NCBI RefSeq assembly: GCF_015245355.1
Contig: NZ_CP063311.1
Location: forward strand, 1,759,217-1,823,216
Source: Anabaenopsis elenkinii CCIBt3563
Lineage (GTDB): Bacteria > Cyanobacteriota > Cyanobacteriia > Cyanobacteriales > Nostocaceae
Direction: 5' to 3'
Length of the DNA: 64,000 bases
The notes below the pieces were generated by a model. The model was given only the letters and a program-made list of their open reading frames with translations. It was not told the origin of the DNA and did no database searches. This document shows positions 47,950-57,862 of this stretch, piece after piece. Position 1 is the first letter of the stretch. Each line of letters starts with the position of its first letter. The position numbers and the translations under genes are program-made.

Positions 47950-48012
47950 TTGACTGTTGACTGTTGACGGTTGACTGTTGACGGTTGGCGGTTGACTGTT
48001 GACTGTTGGCGG
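47950..48012 (+). repeat. nine tandem 7-bp repeats between rpoC1 and rpoC2
   Basis: Nine contiguous heptamers of the type TTGACTG, TTGACGG or TTGGCGG fill the region from 5 bases after the rpoC1 stop to 30 bases before the rpoC2 start. This is a short tandemly repeated repetitive (STRR) sequence as known from heterocystous cyanobacteria. Being inside an essential operon, it is transcribed with the polymerase genes. Confidence 0.95.
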
Positions 48013-48042
48013 TTCCCTATATTACAAACTAAGGAATTACTC

Positions 48043-51000
48043 ATGACTAAAGAAACTAATGTATTTCGCAATCGGGTAGTTGATAAAGGTCAACTGAGAA
48101 AATTAATATCCTGGGCTTTTGTCAACTATGGCACTGCTCGGACTGCGGTGATGGCAGATAAACTAAAGGATTTAGGGTTCCGCTACGCTACTAAGGCGGG
48201 AGTTTCCATTAGTGTGGATGATTTAATGATTCCACCCACTAAGCGATCGCTCCTAGAAGCAGCAGAGGAAGAAATCAGAGCTACGGAAAACCGCTATCAA
48301 CGAGGGGAAATCACGGAAGTAGAACGGTTCCAAAAGGTTATCGACACCTGGAATGGAACCAGTGAAGCCCTCAAAGATGAAGTAGTAGTACACTTCAAAA
48401 GCACCGACCCCTTAAACTCTGTGTACATGATGGCTTTCTCAGGAGCTAGAGGGAATATTTCCCAAGTCCGTCAGTTGGTGGGGATGCGCGGCTTGATGGC
48501 TGACCCCCAAGGGGAAATCATTGACCTACCCATCAAAACCAACTTCCGGGAAGGCTTAACAGTGACTGAGTATATTATTTCCTCCTATGGAGCGCGTAAG
48601 GGCTTGGTAGATACGGCTCTACGTACAGCGGACTCCGGTTATCTCACCCGTCGCTTAGTGGATGTTTCCCAAGATGTGATTATCCGCGAAATAGACTGCG
48701 GTACTACTAGGGGTATTCCTTTAACAGCCATGACTGAAGGAGGCAAGATTTTAATACCCCTGTCTCAACGCCTCCTAGGACGGGTAATTGCAGAGGATGT
48801 GATTCACCCGGAAACTCAAGAAATCATCGCCCCTCGTAATACACCAGTATCCGATGAATTAGCAGAAAAGATTGAGCGCGGGGGAATTACAGAGGTAGTA
48901 GTGCGATCGCCCCTCACCTGCGAAGCCGCCCGCTCTGTCTGTCAAAACTGTTACGGCTGGAGTTTAGCCCATGGCAAAATGGTTGACCTAGGGGAAGCTG
49001 TAGGGATTATCGCCGCCCAGAGTATTGGGGAACCAGGAACCCAGTTAACCATGCGTACATTCCACACAGGTGGTGTGTTTACCGGCGAAGTCGCCCAACA
49101 GGTTCGCTCCAAGAGTGAAGGAACCATCCGCCTCCCCCGGAAACTCCGCACCCGCAGCTATCGTACCCGCCATGGAGAAGATGCTTTATACGTGGAAGCC
49201 AATGGGGTGATTCACCTCCACCCCCTGACAACAACTGGGGATGCAGCCATTACCAACTCCCCCTTGGAAGTTCAAGAAATTAAAGTCACCCAAGGTTCTA
49301 CCCTCTATGTCCAAAACGGACAACAGGTAAAGGTAGGACAACTATTAGCGGAAGTAGCCCTAGGGGGACGCACCACCAGGACTAATACAGAGAAAGCGGT
49401 CAAAGATGTAGCTTCCGACTTGGCGGGAGAAGTGTTATTTGCTGATGTTGTTCCAGAACAAAAAACTGATCGCCAAGGTAATACCACCACCACTGCAGCT
49501 AGGGGTGGTTTAATTTGGGTACTCTCCGGTGAAGTTTATAATTTACCCCCCGGTGCTGAACTGGTAGTAGAAAATGGAGACCAGATTAATAGTAATGGCG
49601 TTTTAGCAGAAACCAAACTCACCACCCAACATGGGGGGGTAGTTCGCCTACCAGCTAATGAACCGGGTAAGAACGCCAGGGAAGTAGAAATTATCACAGC
49701 TTCTGTCATCCTAGACCAAGCTTCAGTGACGGTGGAAAGTTCCCAAGGACGTAACCACTATTTAATTACCACCAGCAACAACCAAGTATTTAACCTGCGG
49801 GCGACACCAGGGACAAAAGTACAAAATAACCAGGTGGTCGCGGAACTAATTGACGATCGCTACCGCACCAACACAGGAGGGTTACTCCGGTTTGCAGGGG
49901 TAGAGGTACAGAAAAAAGGCAAAGCCAAACTTGGTTACGAAGTCGTACAAGGTGGTACCCTGCTGTGGATTCCCGAAGAAACCCACGAAGTCAATAAAGA
50001 TATCTCCCTCCTGTTGGTTGAAGATGGACAATTTGTGGAAGCTGGAACAGAAATAGTTAAAGATATTTTCTGTCAAAACAGCGGGGTGATAGAAATCACC
50101 CAGAAAAATGATATCTTGCGAGAGGTAGTAATTAAACCCGGTGAATTACTGCTGGTAGATACTTCAACTTCAGCTGCGCTCAGTTCAAACTTAACTACAA
50201 GCTTAACTACTGATGGGGACGAATCCTCTCCTCTAGATTCCCATGGGGGGATAGATTCCGACCTAGAAAAAATCATGGCACTGGATAATACCTTCATCCA
50301 ACCGGGTCAGGAGTTCCAAGGGAACATATCCACAGAGTTACGCTACATCCAATATGTAGAAACTCCCGAAGGTCCGGCTCTTTTAAGTCGTCCTGTAGTT
50401 GAGTTCCCCGTATCTAACCAGCCTGATGTACCATCTACAACCTCAATTAACCAACAAACGGGGCGATCTATTCAACTACGCGCCATACAACGTTTACCCT
50501 ATAAGGATTCAGAACGGGTAAAATCAGTGGATGGGGTGGAACTATTGCGTACCCAGTTAGTGTTGGAAATTGAGCAAGATGGGGAAGACCATAGTAGTTC
50601 TCCCTTGGCTGCGGATATTGAATTAGTTGAGGATACAGAGCAACCAGATATTCACCGCTTACAGCTGGTAATTTTGGAATCTTTAGTGGTGCGGCGAGAT
50701 ATTGCAGCGGATGCAACCCAAGGTAGTACCCAAACTACTTTGGAGGTTGAGGATGGAGACAGCATCGCCCCTGGTGCGGTTGTAGCTCGGACGAAGATTT
50801 TAGCTAAGGAAGGGGGAATAGTCCGGGGTGTGCGGGCTGATGGGGAATCCGTGCGCCGCTGCTTGGTGTTGCGTCAGGATGACCAGGTGGTGGTTAACTG
50901 TGGTGGCGAACCCACGGTGAAGCCAGGTGATTTATTAGTCGAAGGTGGAGAGGTAGCGCCGGGTATCCACACTGAGGAGTCTGGTCAGGTGTGGTCTGTA

Positions 51001-52191
51001 ACTCCTTTACCTTCTGGTGAATATGCTGTTTATGTGCGGCTTGGTCGTCCTTACCGAGTCAGTCCCGGTGCAGTGTTGCAGGTGGAGAATGGGGACTTGG
51101 TGCAACGGGGTGATAACTTGGTGTTGTTGGTGTTTGAGCGGGCGAAGACTGGGGATATTATCCAAGGGTTACCGCGGATTGAAGAATTGCTGGAAGCCCG
51201 TAAACCCAAGGAAGCCTGTATTTTAGCCCGGCGCTCTGGGGAGTTACAAGTGGTTTATGGTGATGGTGGGGATGAGGCGATCGCTGGGAGAGTCATTGAA
51301 CCCGGTGGAACAGTGACGGAGTACCCCCTGGGACCTGGACAAAATTTAGTCATTCCAGACGGGGGGACAGTGAAGGCGGGGGAACCCTTGAGCGATGGAC
51401 CCTCTAACCCCCATGAAATTTTGGATGTCTTCTTTAACTTAGGTTCCGAGGATGGGATTTATGCTTGTGCTAGTCATGCACTGCAAAAGGTGCAAACCTT
51501 TTTAGTGAATGAAGTCCAGATGGTGTATCAGTCCCAGGGGATTGATATTGCTGACAAACACATTGAAGTCATTGTCCGCCAAATGACCAACAAGGTGAGG
51601 ATTGATGACGGTGGCGACACAACCATGTTACCAGGGGAGTTGGTGGAACTCCGACAGGTAGAGCAGGTGAATGAAGCTATGGCCATTACAGGGGGTGCAA
51701 GAGCACAGTATACCCCTGTGTTGCTGGGGATTACTAAGGCATCGTTGAATACTGATAGCTTTATTTCCGCTGCATCCTTCCAGGAGACGACCAGAGTTTT
51801 AACCGAGGCTGCGATCGAAGGAAAATCCGACTGGCTGCGGGGGTTGAAAGAGAACGTGATTATTGGTCGGTTAATTCCAGCAGGGACTGGTTACAACACC
51901 TACGAGGAGCCGGGGGCGTTGGATGAGTACACACAGATTGAGAGTACAGGGGTGTTGGATGAGGTTGATGATGCCATGGATATGGTGTTAGATGACCGCA
52001 CAGCCAGGAGTTACAACTTGGATGCTGCTGATTTAGGTGATGGTGCTTTTGGGTTAAAGCAACCCGGAAGGGGGATGAGTCGGTCTATTTTGGATGAAGA
52101 GGATGAGTTAATTGCTGATGATATAGTTAACGACCTGGTAGAAGATGAGGATGAGTATGAGGATGATTTAGATGAGGATGAGGATTTTTAA
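48043..52191 (+). CDS. rpoC2: RNA polymerase beta prime subunit (C-terminal part)
   Basis: This protein of about 1382 aa contains the trigger-loop region and the long cyanobacterial insertion (SI3) in its middle, seen as repeated beta-type modules (for example [20 protein letters not shown] and [20 protein letters not shown]). Conserved catalytic-side segments include [20 protein letters not shown] and [20 protein letters not shown]. The tail is strongly acidic ([15 protein letters not shown]). The frame is open from 47971, but that part encodes STRR repeats. The ATG at 48043 ([12 protein letters not shown]), preceded by AAGGAATT, is the real start. Confidence 0.98.
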   Translation: MTKETNVFRNRVVDKGQLRKLISWAFVNYGTARTAVMADKLKDLGFRYATKAGVSISVDDLMIPPTKRSLLEAAEEEIRATENRYQRGEITEVERFQKVIDTWNGTSEALKDEVVVHFKSTDPLNSVYMMAFSGARGNISQVRQLVGMRGLMADPQGEIIDLPIKTNFREGLTVTEYIISSYGARKGLVDTALRTADSGYLTRRLVDVSQDVIIREIDCGTTRGIPLTAMTEGGKILIPLSQRLLGRVIAEDVIHPETQEIIAPRNTPVSDELAEKIERGGITEVVVRSPLTCEAARSVCQNCYGWSLAHGKMVDLGEAVGIIAAQSIGEPGTQLTMRTFHTGGVFTGEVAQQVRSKSEGTIRLPRKLRTRSYRTRHGEDALYVEANGVIHLHPLTTTGDAAITNSPLEVQEIKVTQGSTLYVQNGQQVKVGQLLAEVALGGRTTRTNTEKAVKDVASDLAGEVLFADVVPEQKTDRQGNTTTTAARGGLIWVLSGEVYNLPPGAELVVENGDQINSNGVLAETKLTTQHGGVVRLPANEPGKNAREVEIITASVILDQASVTVESSQGRNHYLITTSNNQVFNLRATPGTKVQNNQVVAELIDDRYRTNTGGLLRFAGVEVQKKGKAKLGYEVVQGGTLLWIPEETHEVNKDISLLLVEDGQFVEAGTEIVKDIFCQNSGVIEITQKNDILREVVIKPGELLLVDTSTSAALSSNLTTSLTTDGDESSPLDSHGGIDSDLEKIMALDNTFIQPGQEFQGNISTELRYIQYVETPEGPALLSRPVVEFPVSNQPDVPSTTSINQQTGRSIQLRAIQRLPYKDSERVKSVDGVELLRTQLVLEIEQDGEDHSSSPLAADIELVEDTEQPDIHRLQLVILESLVVRRDIAADATQGSTQTTLEVEDGDSIAPGAVVARTKILAKEGGIVRGVRADGESVRRCLVLRQDDQVVVNCGGEPTVKPGDLLVEGGEVAPGIHTEESGQVWSVTPLPSGEYAVYVRLGRPYRVSPGAVLQVENGDLVQRGDNLVLLVFERAKTGDIIQGLPRIEELLEARKPKEACILARRSGELQVVYGDGGDEAIAGRVIEPGGTVTEYPLGPGQNLVIPDGGTVKAGEPLSDGPSNPHEILDVFFNLGSEDGIYACASHALQKVQTFLVNEVQMVYQSQGIDIADKHIEVIVRQMTNKVRIDDGGDTTMLPGELVELRQVEQVNEAMAITGGARAQYTPVLLGITKASLNTDSFISAASFQETTRVLTEAAIEGKSDWLRGLKENVIIGRLIPAGTGYNTYEEPGALDEYTQIESTGVLDEVDDAMDMVLDDRTARSYNLDAADLGDGAFGLKQPGRGMSRSILDEEDELIADDIVNDLVEDEDEYEDDLDEDEDF

Positions 52192-52217
52192 CACCTTCCA
52201 CTCTCAGCTTTAGTCTC

Positions 52218-52243
52218 CAGAGGTTAGGACACCCTAACCTCTG
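52218..52243 (+). terminator. hairpin after rpoC2
   Basis: CAGAGGTTAGG (52218-52228) pairs with CCTAACCTCTG (52233-52243) in an 11-bp perfect stem with a 4-base loop, 27 bases after the rpoC2 stop. TTGGTGT follows. It is the likely end of the rpoBC1C2 transcript. Confidence 0.75.
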
Positions 52244-52281
52244 TTGGTGTCGCGATGGGTATATAGAATAGCGATCGCCTT

Positions 52282-52306
52282 GGTCGGTGAGCGGAGTCGA
52301 ACCGTT
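52282..52306 (+). repeat. 25-bp dispersed repeat, copy 2
   Basis: Identical over 25 bp to 45994-46018. It lies in the region between rpoC2 and the recombinase remnant. That 530-base region (52192-52725) otherwise holds the rpoC2 terminator, several GCGATCGC octamers and an inverted repeat pair, but no convincing gene. Confidence 0.85.
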
Positions 52307-52631
52307 AGCAGATCGCTCCATAGACAGCCACCCCGCCGCCGATGTGTGCCAGGTGCAAAGCTTGGTTTCCATTCAAATAGTGTCTCCAGCTAGTGGGGAC
52401 CCTTCCATTTTCAACACAGTCCCAGTAAGAAGTCCAGAGGCGCTTTCCGATAGCGATCGCGTGGCGTTAGCCAGGTTCAAGAAACTTAACGGATGAAATG
52501 GCATTTAGCATAGTAGTCAAACAGCTAAAACCCTTATATAGCAAGTGACGGAGGTTCAGAACAGAAAAATCATCATTTCGGCGATTTTGATCGAAACTCC
52601 GTGATGGTTAATTAGTGCATTAAAGTGACTG

Positions 52632-52714
52632 TTAGTTAGTTGAGTTATCCCCATATTTGACGAGTGGTAAACAATTTATGTTTCTAGAGGATGTTTGATC
52701 AGTCAACTAACTAA
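52632..52714. repeat. inverted repeat pair next to recombinase remnant
   Basis: TTAGTTAGTTGA at 52632-52643 has its exact reverse complement TCAACTAACTAA at 52703-52714, 59 bases apart. It ends a few bases before the 3' end of the recombinase remnant. It could be a recombination core site or a large hairpin at the 3' end of that gene. Confidence 0.55.
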
Positions 52715-52725
52715 CTGATAAAAAA

Positions 52726-53110
52726 CTAAAAGCCGATTGCACAAATTGCCTTGTAACACTGCTCAGGGGATACCTCCAGATATCTTTGTAAAGTCCCTAA
52801 GTCATTGTGTCCACTAATTTCTTGGATATGACGTAGAGGTATCCCAGCGCTGGACATCTGATTTAGTGCAGTTCTCCGGAAGCTGTGAGTACTGACCCCC
52901 TCTAACCCCACTCGTTTAGTAGCTTCACGGAGAATCTTATCAGCGGAGTACCTTGTTAACCTTTCAGTCACCCCACGCTTACCAGGGAACAGAAAGCCAG
53001 GCTTGGGAGCATAGTCCTTGAGAAATTCAGCTAATGCGGGTTGAATATTAATAACGCGAGTTTTTAGCTTCCCCAAGGATTTTAGCTTGTCCGTTACCTG
53101 CGACTTTCAT
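52726..53110 (-). pseudogene. tyrosine recombinase with an internal deletion
   Basis: The C-terminal catalytic part is intact in frame: THSFRRTALNQM with the catalytic Arg, ISGHNDLGTLQRYLEVSPEQ with His/Asn and the nucleophilic Tyr. Upstream, an ATG at 53110 opens a different frame reading MKVAGNGQAKILGE, which resembles the usual N-terminus of these short cyanobacterial integrases. The section between, including the first catalytic Arg, is missing, and the two parts are out of frame. A deletion of about 60 residues plus frameshift is the simplest reading. The frame from 53076 (116 aa) may still be translated but should be inactive. Confidence 0.72.
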
Positions 53111-53249
53111 AAAAAAATGATCATTGACTTTAAAGGATAACAGGTAATATAAAGAGTACCAATTACTGAAATTAGCCGTCCGCCTTTATTAGCTGGCGTT
53201 ACATAGTCCCCAAAGTATACTATCAGTGATAGAATTGGGTATTGAACAA

Positions 53250-53795
53250 ATGACCATTGAAACCAACTTTTCCAGTTTAGCCGCAATAGAATACATACCT
53301 TATATTGATATAAACGGAGAATTGCCTCAAGTATTTTCTGGCAAAATAGGCATATACGCTATTTTTGACCAAGCTAAAGAACTACAATTTGTCGGCTATT
53401 CTCGGGATGTTTACTTGAGTCTTAAGCAGCATTTAGTCCGTAAACCAGAACAATGTTATTGGGTAAAAGTGCAAACTATTGCAAGTCCTAAACGGGCAAT
53501 TTTAGAAGGTATTCAAAATGGTTGGATAGAGGAAAATTCTACCATTCCTTTAGGTAATGCAGATGATCAGGAAAGCTGGACACAGGCTATTAATGTGCTG
53601 CAATTAATGACACCAGAGGAAGAAGAAAAATATCATCACCCAACTAATGATGAATTGGCACAAATCAAAGTATTGAAAAATATAGCCCGGCGAGTAGAAG
53701 CAGAAATTTTACTAGTGTTGAAAAACCGCGGTTTACAAGAACAATTACGGTTTAATCCCAAATTGAAAGAGCAAGGATTATTAGATTTAAAGTAA
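53250..53795 (+). CDS. GIY-YIG domain protein
   Basis: The protein of about 181 aa has a GIY-YIG-like core: SGKIGIYAIFDQAKELQFVG (GIY strand, then FVGYS replacing YIG), VYLSLKQHLV, and a later Glu region. The C-terminal half is helical (TPEEEEKYHHPTNDELAQ, then KVLKNIARRVEAEIL). The conserved Arg of the nuclease is plausible in YSRDVYL. It may be a nuclease or a DNA-binding derivative. The ATG at 53250 (MTIETNFSS) is preferred to the upstream GTG at 53226. Confidence 0.65.
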   Translation: MTIETNFSSLAAIEYIPYIDINGELPQVFSGKIGIYAIFDQAKELQFVGYSRDVYLSLKQHLVRKPEQCYWVKVQTIASPKRAILEGIQNGWIEENSTIPLGNADDQESWTQAINVLQLMTPEEEEKYHHPTNDELAQIKVLKNIARRVEAEILLVLKNRGLQEQLRFNPKLKEQGLLDLK

Positions 53796-53995
53796 CTTGA
53801 TAGCGTTAGAGAATGTTTGGAAAGTCATGATTGGTGTATTAAAGATTCCTTTACACCACCCAGTTACCTCTATTTAAGAGATAACTATATTTTTTCGTTT
53901 CCCCCTTTCTCAGGGGGGACTAAGAGGATGTTTGATAAGTCATGATTAGTGTATCAACTATTGTTTCACCCCACCCTAACCCTCCCCTTGTAAGG

Positions 53996-54207
53996 CTATT
54001 CATTACTCACATCTTTCTTAACAATCTTGAAACATTTATGTGGCAATGGTTTCAAGGCTTGAAAATTTACCTAGTCTTGACAAAATGTACCTTATTATTC
54101 TTGATAAAACCCTTATTTTATTGAGAATCATCAACGGAGGATTAAGGTTTGGGGGTTTGCGAGCGATCGCTCTCACGAATGTTAAGAAAGATCCGGGTAA
54201 TGGATAG
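53996..54207. mobile_element. 212-bp MITE, second copy
   Basis: Same length as, and inverted relative to, the element at 4596-4807. The left end reads CTATTCATTACTCACATC and the right end is the complement of CTATCCATTACCCGGATC. It is flanked by a 10-bp duplication, CCTTGTAAGG, at 53986-53995 and 54208-54217. The two copies differ by scattered substitutions, so they are not from one very recent burst. Confidence 0.9.
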
Positions 54208-54261
54208 CCTTGTAAGGGGAGGGGACTGGATTTTATTGTTTCGGAGTGTCCCCCATTCCCT

Positions 54262-54320
54262 GCTCCGGTGCTCCGGTGCTCCGGTGCTCCCTATTCCCTG
54301 TTCCCTGTTCCCTGTTCCCT
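54262..54320 (+). repeat. short tandem repeats of 8 and 7 bp
   Basis: GCTCCGGT occurs three times in tandem (54262-54285), followed by TTCCCTG in three full copies and a partial one (54294-54320). These are STRR-type sequences typical of Nostocales intergenic DNA. No gene overlaps them. Confidence 0.9.
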
Positions 54321-54454
54321 AATATAAAAATTACCTGTTTAATACTTTCCAAACATCCTCTAAGGAAGGCAAAAATAGGAAGTGGGTGGTTTCTTAGCCA
54401 GATTTCTATCCTATCTGATATACATTGGGAAAGAAAGATACCTTGTAAATATTT

Positions 54455-56281
54455 ATGACAATAGCGCTACTAAATAATCGCTATCAAGTTATTCAAGTGT
54501 TGGGTGCTGGTGGATTTGGAGAAACTTCCTTAGCTGAAGATACCCATATGCCTTCTCGCCGTCGCTGTGTAATTAAGCAACTCAAACCCATAGTCAATAA
54601 TCCCTACAATCATAAAATGATTACACAAAGGTTTGAGAGGGAAGCAGCAACTTTAGAAGTCCTGGGGAGGGGTAGCGACCAAATACCAGAACTCTATGCT
54701 TACTTTAGTGAGCATGGGGAATTTTACTTGGTGCAAGAATGGATTCAGGGACAAACTTTGATTGACATTGTGGAAACTCAGGGTCCTCAAAGTGAAAGCA
54801 CTGTGCGGGAAATTCTTTTGAGTTTGCTATCCATACTAATTTATGTTCACAGTCAAGGTATTATTCACCGGGATATCAAGCCAGATAATATTATCCTGCG
54901 TTCGACGGATAACAAACCAGTTTTAATTGATTTTGGAGCAGTTAAAGAAACCGTCCGTTCTGTGGCCAGTTCTCCCCATCAAGGGAGTCGTTCCATGGTA
55001 ATTGGTACCCCCGGATATATGCCGACTGAACAAGCTATAGGACGACCTGTTTACGCCAGTGATATCTATAGTTTAGGGTTGACGGCGGTTTATTTATTGA
55101 CTGGGAAACACCCATCCGAATTAGCAACACACCCCCAAACTGGGGAAATTCTCTGGGTGGATTTAGCCCCGAATGTCTCGCCACATTTAGCACAGGTAAT
55201 TAATCAGTCAATTCAGCCCCATGTGAGCGATCGCTATAGCACCGCTAGTAAAATGCTCTATGCTTTAAAATCTGCTAGTGATACCGCCCCACAGTCCTCT
55301 ATGACTACCGCCACAGTACATGTTAGTCCTAAAAATATAGTATCAACTCAGCAAACCCGGGTGTTATCTTCTTTGCCAACTATTCCTAACAGCAGCTGGC
55401 AAAAACCTGTTTTAATTATTGCTAGTTTATTGTTGGGTACCGTCATAGGTGGGGTGGCAATTTCTAGCCTTACTCGTGAACCACAACCTGAAGTATCTCT
55501 GACGACATCATCACCACCCCCACCATTTTCCGAACCAAACTCTTTACCTAACAAACCTACTGACACAGCATCTACTCTGCAACCTCCTGTAAAGCCAGTA
55601 GTACCTCTACAATCACAGCCCCAAGTAACTCCCAGATTTAAACTCAACCTAGAAACCCTACCAACACCGCCACAGTCAGAAACCCTACCACCACCCCCAC
55701 CACCAGAAACCCCACCACCAGAAACCCCACAGCCAGAAACCCCACAGCCAGAAACCCCACAGTCAGAAACCTTACCAACACCCCCACAGCCAGAAACCCT
55801 ACAGCCAGAAACCCCACAGCCAGAAACCCCTCCACCATCCCCACAGCAAAACCAAGATGGGGCTCCTAGCAACAGCAAAATTTCCAGAGTACCAGCATTT
55901 CCTACAGGAACTTCTCAAGAGACTGTCAAAGCAGTTTTAGGCCAGCCCAGTAGAAATTCCAGAGGGTTATGGAATACTCGGGCTTTTCTTTATCGCTTAG
56001 AAGATAATGTTGATCTAGGTTATTTATTTGACCAAAAAACCGGAGTTTTGCGCCAAACTGAAGCATCTTTTCCCCAATCTATCAACTTAGAAGTAATGCA
56101 AAAAACATTACAGGGAATGCTAAATGGTAATGCCAATAGTGATATCAAGCAAGGACTGCAAAAAGTACGCGATCGACAAACTCAGCGATATCCTTTTAAA
56201 GTTGGCGAATTAAAAGGTGTAATTGAACGCAACCAGCAGGATAGGATTTACATTGGTGTTTGGGATGCTGATTTGCATTAA
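54455..56281 (+). CDS. membrane-anchored Ser/Thr protein kinase
   Basis: This 608-aa protein has an N-terminal eukaryotic-type kinase domain (about 10-270): glycine loop VLGAGGFGETS, ATP lysine in CVIKQLKP (Lys41), catalytic loop IIHRDIKPDNIIL (HRD 138-140) and DFG at 159-161, with an activation segment leading to VIGTPGYMPTEQ. One membrane segment follows (VLIIASLLLGTVIGGVAISS, about 320-340). Next comes a Pro/Glu/Thr linker made of PETPQ repeats and a C-terminal extracytoplasmic domain (ETVKAVLGQPSRNSRGLWNT, then DLGYLFDQKTGVLRQTEASF). Its substrate is unknown. The linker repeats vary in length by slippage in many such kinases. Confidence 0.93.
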   Translation: MTIALLNNRYQVIQVLGAGGFGETSLAEDTHMPSRRRCVIKQLKPIVNNPYNHKMITQRFEREAATLEVLGRGSDQIPELYAYFSEHGEFYLVQEWIQGQTLIDIVETQGPQSESTVREILLSLLSILIYVHSQGIIHRDIKPDNIILRSTDNKPVLIDFGAVKETVRSVASSPHQGSRSMVIGTPGYMPTEQAIGRPVYASDIYSLGLTAVYLLTGKHPSELATHPQTGEILWVDLAPNVSPHLAQVINQSIQPHVSDRYSTASKMLYALKSASDTAPQSSMTTATVHVSPKNIVSTQQTRVLSSLPTIPNSSWQKPVLIIASLLLGTVIGGVAISSLTREPQPEVSLTTSSPPPPFSEPNSLPNKPTDTASTLQPPVKPVVPLQSQPQVTPRFKLNLETLPTPPQSETLPPPPPPETPPPETPQPETPQPETPQSETLPTPPQPETLQPETPQPETPPPSPQQNQDGAPSNSKISRVPAFPTGTSQETVKAVLGQPSRNSRGLWNTRAFLYRLEDNVDLGYLFDQKTGVLRQTEASFPQSINLEVMQKTLQGMLNGNANSDIKQGLQKVRDRQTQRYPFKVGELKGVIERNQQDRIYIGVWDADLH

Positions 56282-56288
56282 AAAAAAA

Positions 56289-56304
56289 GCCTGCACAAGC
56301 AGGC
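56289..56304. terminator. bidirectional intrinsic terminator between kinase and rplL
   Basis: GCCTGC-ACAA-GCAGGC forms a strong hairpin with A-runs on the left and T-runs on the right (AAAAAAAAGCC and GGCTTTTTC), so it can end transcripts from either strand. It begins 8 bases after the kinase stop and 32 bases before the rplL 3' end. Confidence 0.92.
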
Positions 56305-56335
56305 TTTTTCTGAGAGTCCCTAAACTACAAGTTTA

Positions 56336-56728
56336 TTACTTCACAGTTACCTTACCGCCTGCTTCTTCGATGCGCTTCTTAGCATCTTCAGCAGCATCCT
56401 TGGCAATGCCTTCTTTGACGGCTTTGGGTGCTGACTCTACCAAGTCTTTGGCTTCTTTGAGACCTAAACCAGTCAGTTCGCGGACGATCTTCAGCACAGC
56501 AATCTTCTTGTCAGCTGGAACAGACTCTAGTACCACATCAAACTCAGTTTTCTCTTCTACAGGTTCCGCAGCAGCCGCAGCAGCACCGGGAGCCATCATC
56601 ATCATTCCCCCAGCAGGAGCAGCAGCACTCACGCCAAAGGCTTCTTCAATTTGCTTAACTAGCTCAGATGCTTCCAGCAAAGTGAGAGTTTTTAATTGTT
56701 CGAGAATTTGATCAGTTGTAGCAGACAT
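56336..56728 (-). CDS. rplL: 50S ribosomal protein L7/L12
   Basis: This 130-aa stalk protein has the N-terminal dimerisation region ([20 protein letters not shown]), an Ala/Met/Gly-rich hinge ([16 protein letters not shown]) and the C-terminal factor-binding domain ([20 protein letters not shown], then [15 protein letters not shown]). It recruits translation factors to the ribosome. It is the last gene of the rplKAJL cluster, 101 bases after rplJ. Confidence 0.98.
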   Translation of the reverse strand: MSATTDQILEQLKTLTLLEASELVKQIEEAFGVSAAAPAGGMMMMAPGAAAAAAEPVEEKTEFDVVLESVPADKKIAVLKIVRELTGLGLKEAKDLVESAPKAVKEGIAKDAAEDAKKRIEEAGGKVTVK

Positions 56729-56829
56729 TGATATAACTCCTGTAATCTAAATAGTGTTTTGCTTCCTAGCCATTGAAAGCAAACTTGGTTTTACATGGCG
56801 GATACCAAGTGGTATCAAGGGCGGGAATT

Positions 56830-57381
56830 TTATTCAGCCGCACTTTCAGGGCTGTCACCTTGCTCTTTTTCAGCCACAGCTTGCAACGCACGAGCCAAAG
56901 AACTGGGAACCTCGTTGATACCCACAGCCACTTTGGTAGCCAAAGCGTTGATAGCTCCGGCAATTTGCGCCATAAGTTGCTCCTTAGATGGCAAGTCTCC
57001 TAAAGCCTTGACATCTGTTTCCTTGAGCAGGCGACCTTCCATCACCCCACCACGAAGTTCAGTCTTCTTGGTAGCTTTCTGAAAGTCTTGATAAGCCTTA
57101 ATTGCTGATGAAAAATCTTCTTTTACCAACAAAAAGGCAGAGGAACCCTTGAGCAACTCCCCAAGTGGTTGCCAGTTTTCATCACCCTGAATGGCAATGC
57201 CCATTAAGGTATTTTTTGTTACCTTACATACAGTGCCACTCGGACGTAACCGCCGCCGTAAATCGGTAATTTGAGCAACTGTTAAACCCTGGTAATCAAT
57301 TACCAGTGCCAAAGTTGACTCACTCAAAGTTTCTTTGAGATCAGCTACTATCTCTTTTTTATTTTCTAGCGTTCTACCCAT
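56830..57381 (-). CDS. rplJ: 50S ribosomal protein L10
   Basis: This 183-aa protein anchors the L7/L12 stalk. The sequence [20 protein letters not shown] starts the protein, followed by [20 protein letters not shown] and the [10 protein letters not shown] segment, all L10-like. The longer frame from 57411 adds [10 protein letters not shown] and lacks family support. The ATG at 57381 is preferred, preceded by TTGGAGG on the minus strand. A long gap with a hairpin separates it from rplA upstream, the usual place of L10 autoregulation. Confidence 0.97.
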   Translation of the reverse strand: MGRTLENKKEIVADLKETLSESTLALVIDYQGLTVAQITDLRRRLRPSGTVCKVTKNTLMGIAIQGDENWQPLGELLKGSSAFLLVKEDFSSAIKAYQDFQKATKKTELRGGVMEGRLLKETDVKALGDLPSKEQLMAQIAGAINALATKVAVGINEVPSSLARALQAVAEKEQGDSPESAAE

Positions 57382-57862
57382 GCTTAGTTTTACCTCCAAG
57401 GGCAAAATCATTATGTTCGACTAAGTAAAACTTATTTACATCTACTGACTTCGATTAAATTGAGTTTTACTTCCTGCTGGTTTTTATTTAAAACTCAAGG
57501 TGCAGGCGTGAATTCGAGAGCAGCCAATTCAAAAATGTTAATGCCATTTCTTTGTGCGCCGAATTTCTTTGTTTTTTTTGTGGCTTGGTATTTTTTCCTT
57601 CTACTATCAGCCAGTCAAAACAATTAACCCCAGCTATGTTAGCCGGGGTCGGAGGGGAAAACTCTTAATACCCCAGTATTTACACGTTAATTGGTAAAAC
57701 ATGGTAGTAATTAGAGCTTTAACCTCGGCAGGACATTTCAGCCCATGGCGCCTGCTGTCTTCGGCTTGGCTTTATTTAGTTTTGGGAAGAGTACAGTGCT
57801 GACTCAGGTGGAGAAATAGATGATTTCAACCATCTTTTCTTCTTTCTAGTCTCTAATACCCT
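57382..57862 (-). promoter_or_regulatory. rplA-rplJ gap: candidate L10 leader with attenuator-like hairpin
   Basis: This 481-base gap between rplA and rplJ contains no gene. On the minus strand, ACCCCGGCTA and TAGCTGGGGT (57649 to 57627) form a 10-bp stem with one G-U pair and a 3-base loop, followed by TTAATTGTTTT. It may end rplA transcripts or attenuate rplJL. In bacteria L10 or its L7/L12 complex binds a leader here; that this one does so is inference from position. Confidence 0.5.

Larger units (their letters stand above)
53808..54361. mobile_element. decayed insertion-sequence region with inverted end repeats
   Basis: AGAGAATGTTTGGAAAGTC starts at 53808, and its inverted counterpart ACTTTCCAAACATCCTCT ends at 54361. 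A third copy, AGAGGATGTTTGATAAGTC at 53923, and a fourth at 52686 are in direct orientation. The ends resemble IS termini, but no transposase is left between them, only a 212-bp MITE and 7-8 bp repeats. I read it as nested remnants of small mobile elements; the boundaries are approximate. The whole gap 53796-54454 holds no gene. Confidence 0.5.

Noticed and set aside
47971-48042. A 24-residue N-terminal extension of RpoC2
   Set aside because: It is made of translated 7-bp repeats. A proper ATG with AAGGAATT follows at 48043 and matches the family start.
52287-52496. A 69-aa plus-strand frame after rpoC2
   Set aside because: It starts inside the 25-bp dispersed repeat and runs across GCGATCGC octamers; no protein family or ribosome site was seen.
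54001-54124. Short frame (FLNNLETFMWQWFQGLKIYL) in the MITE as a gene
   Set aside because: The same frame appears in the other MITE copy with similar sequence simply because the DNA is shared. The element is non-autonomous and the peptide has no known domain.
55348-55878. Minus-strand frames of 176 and 66 aa rich in Gly and Val
   Set aside because: They are the complement of the repetitive Pro/Glu/Thr linker of the kinase; low complexity only.
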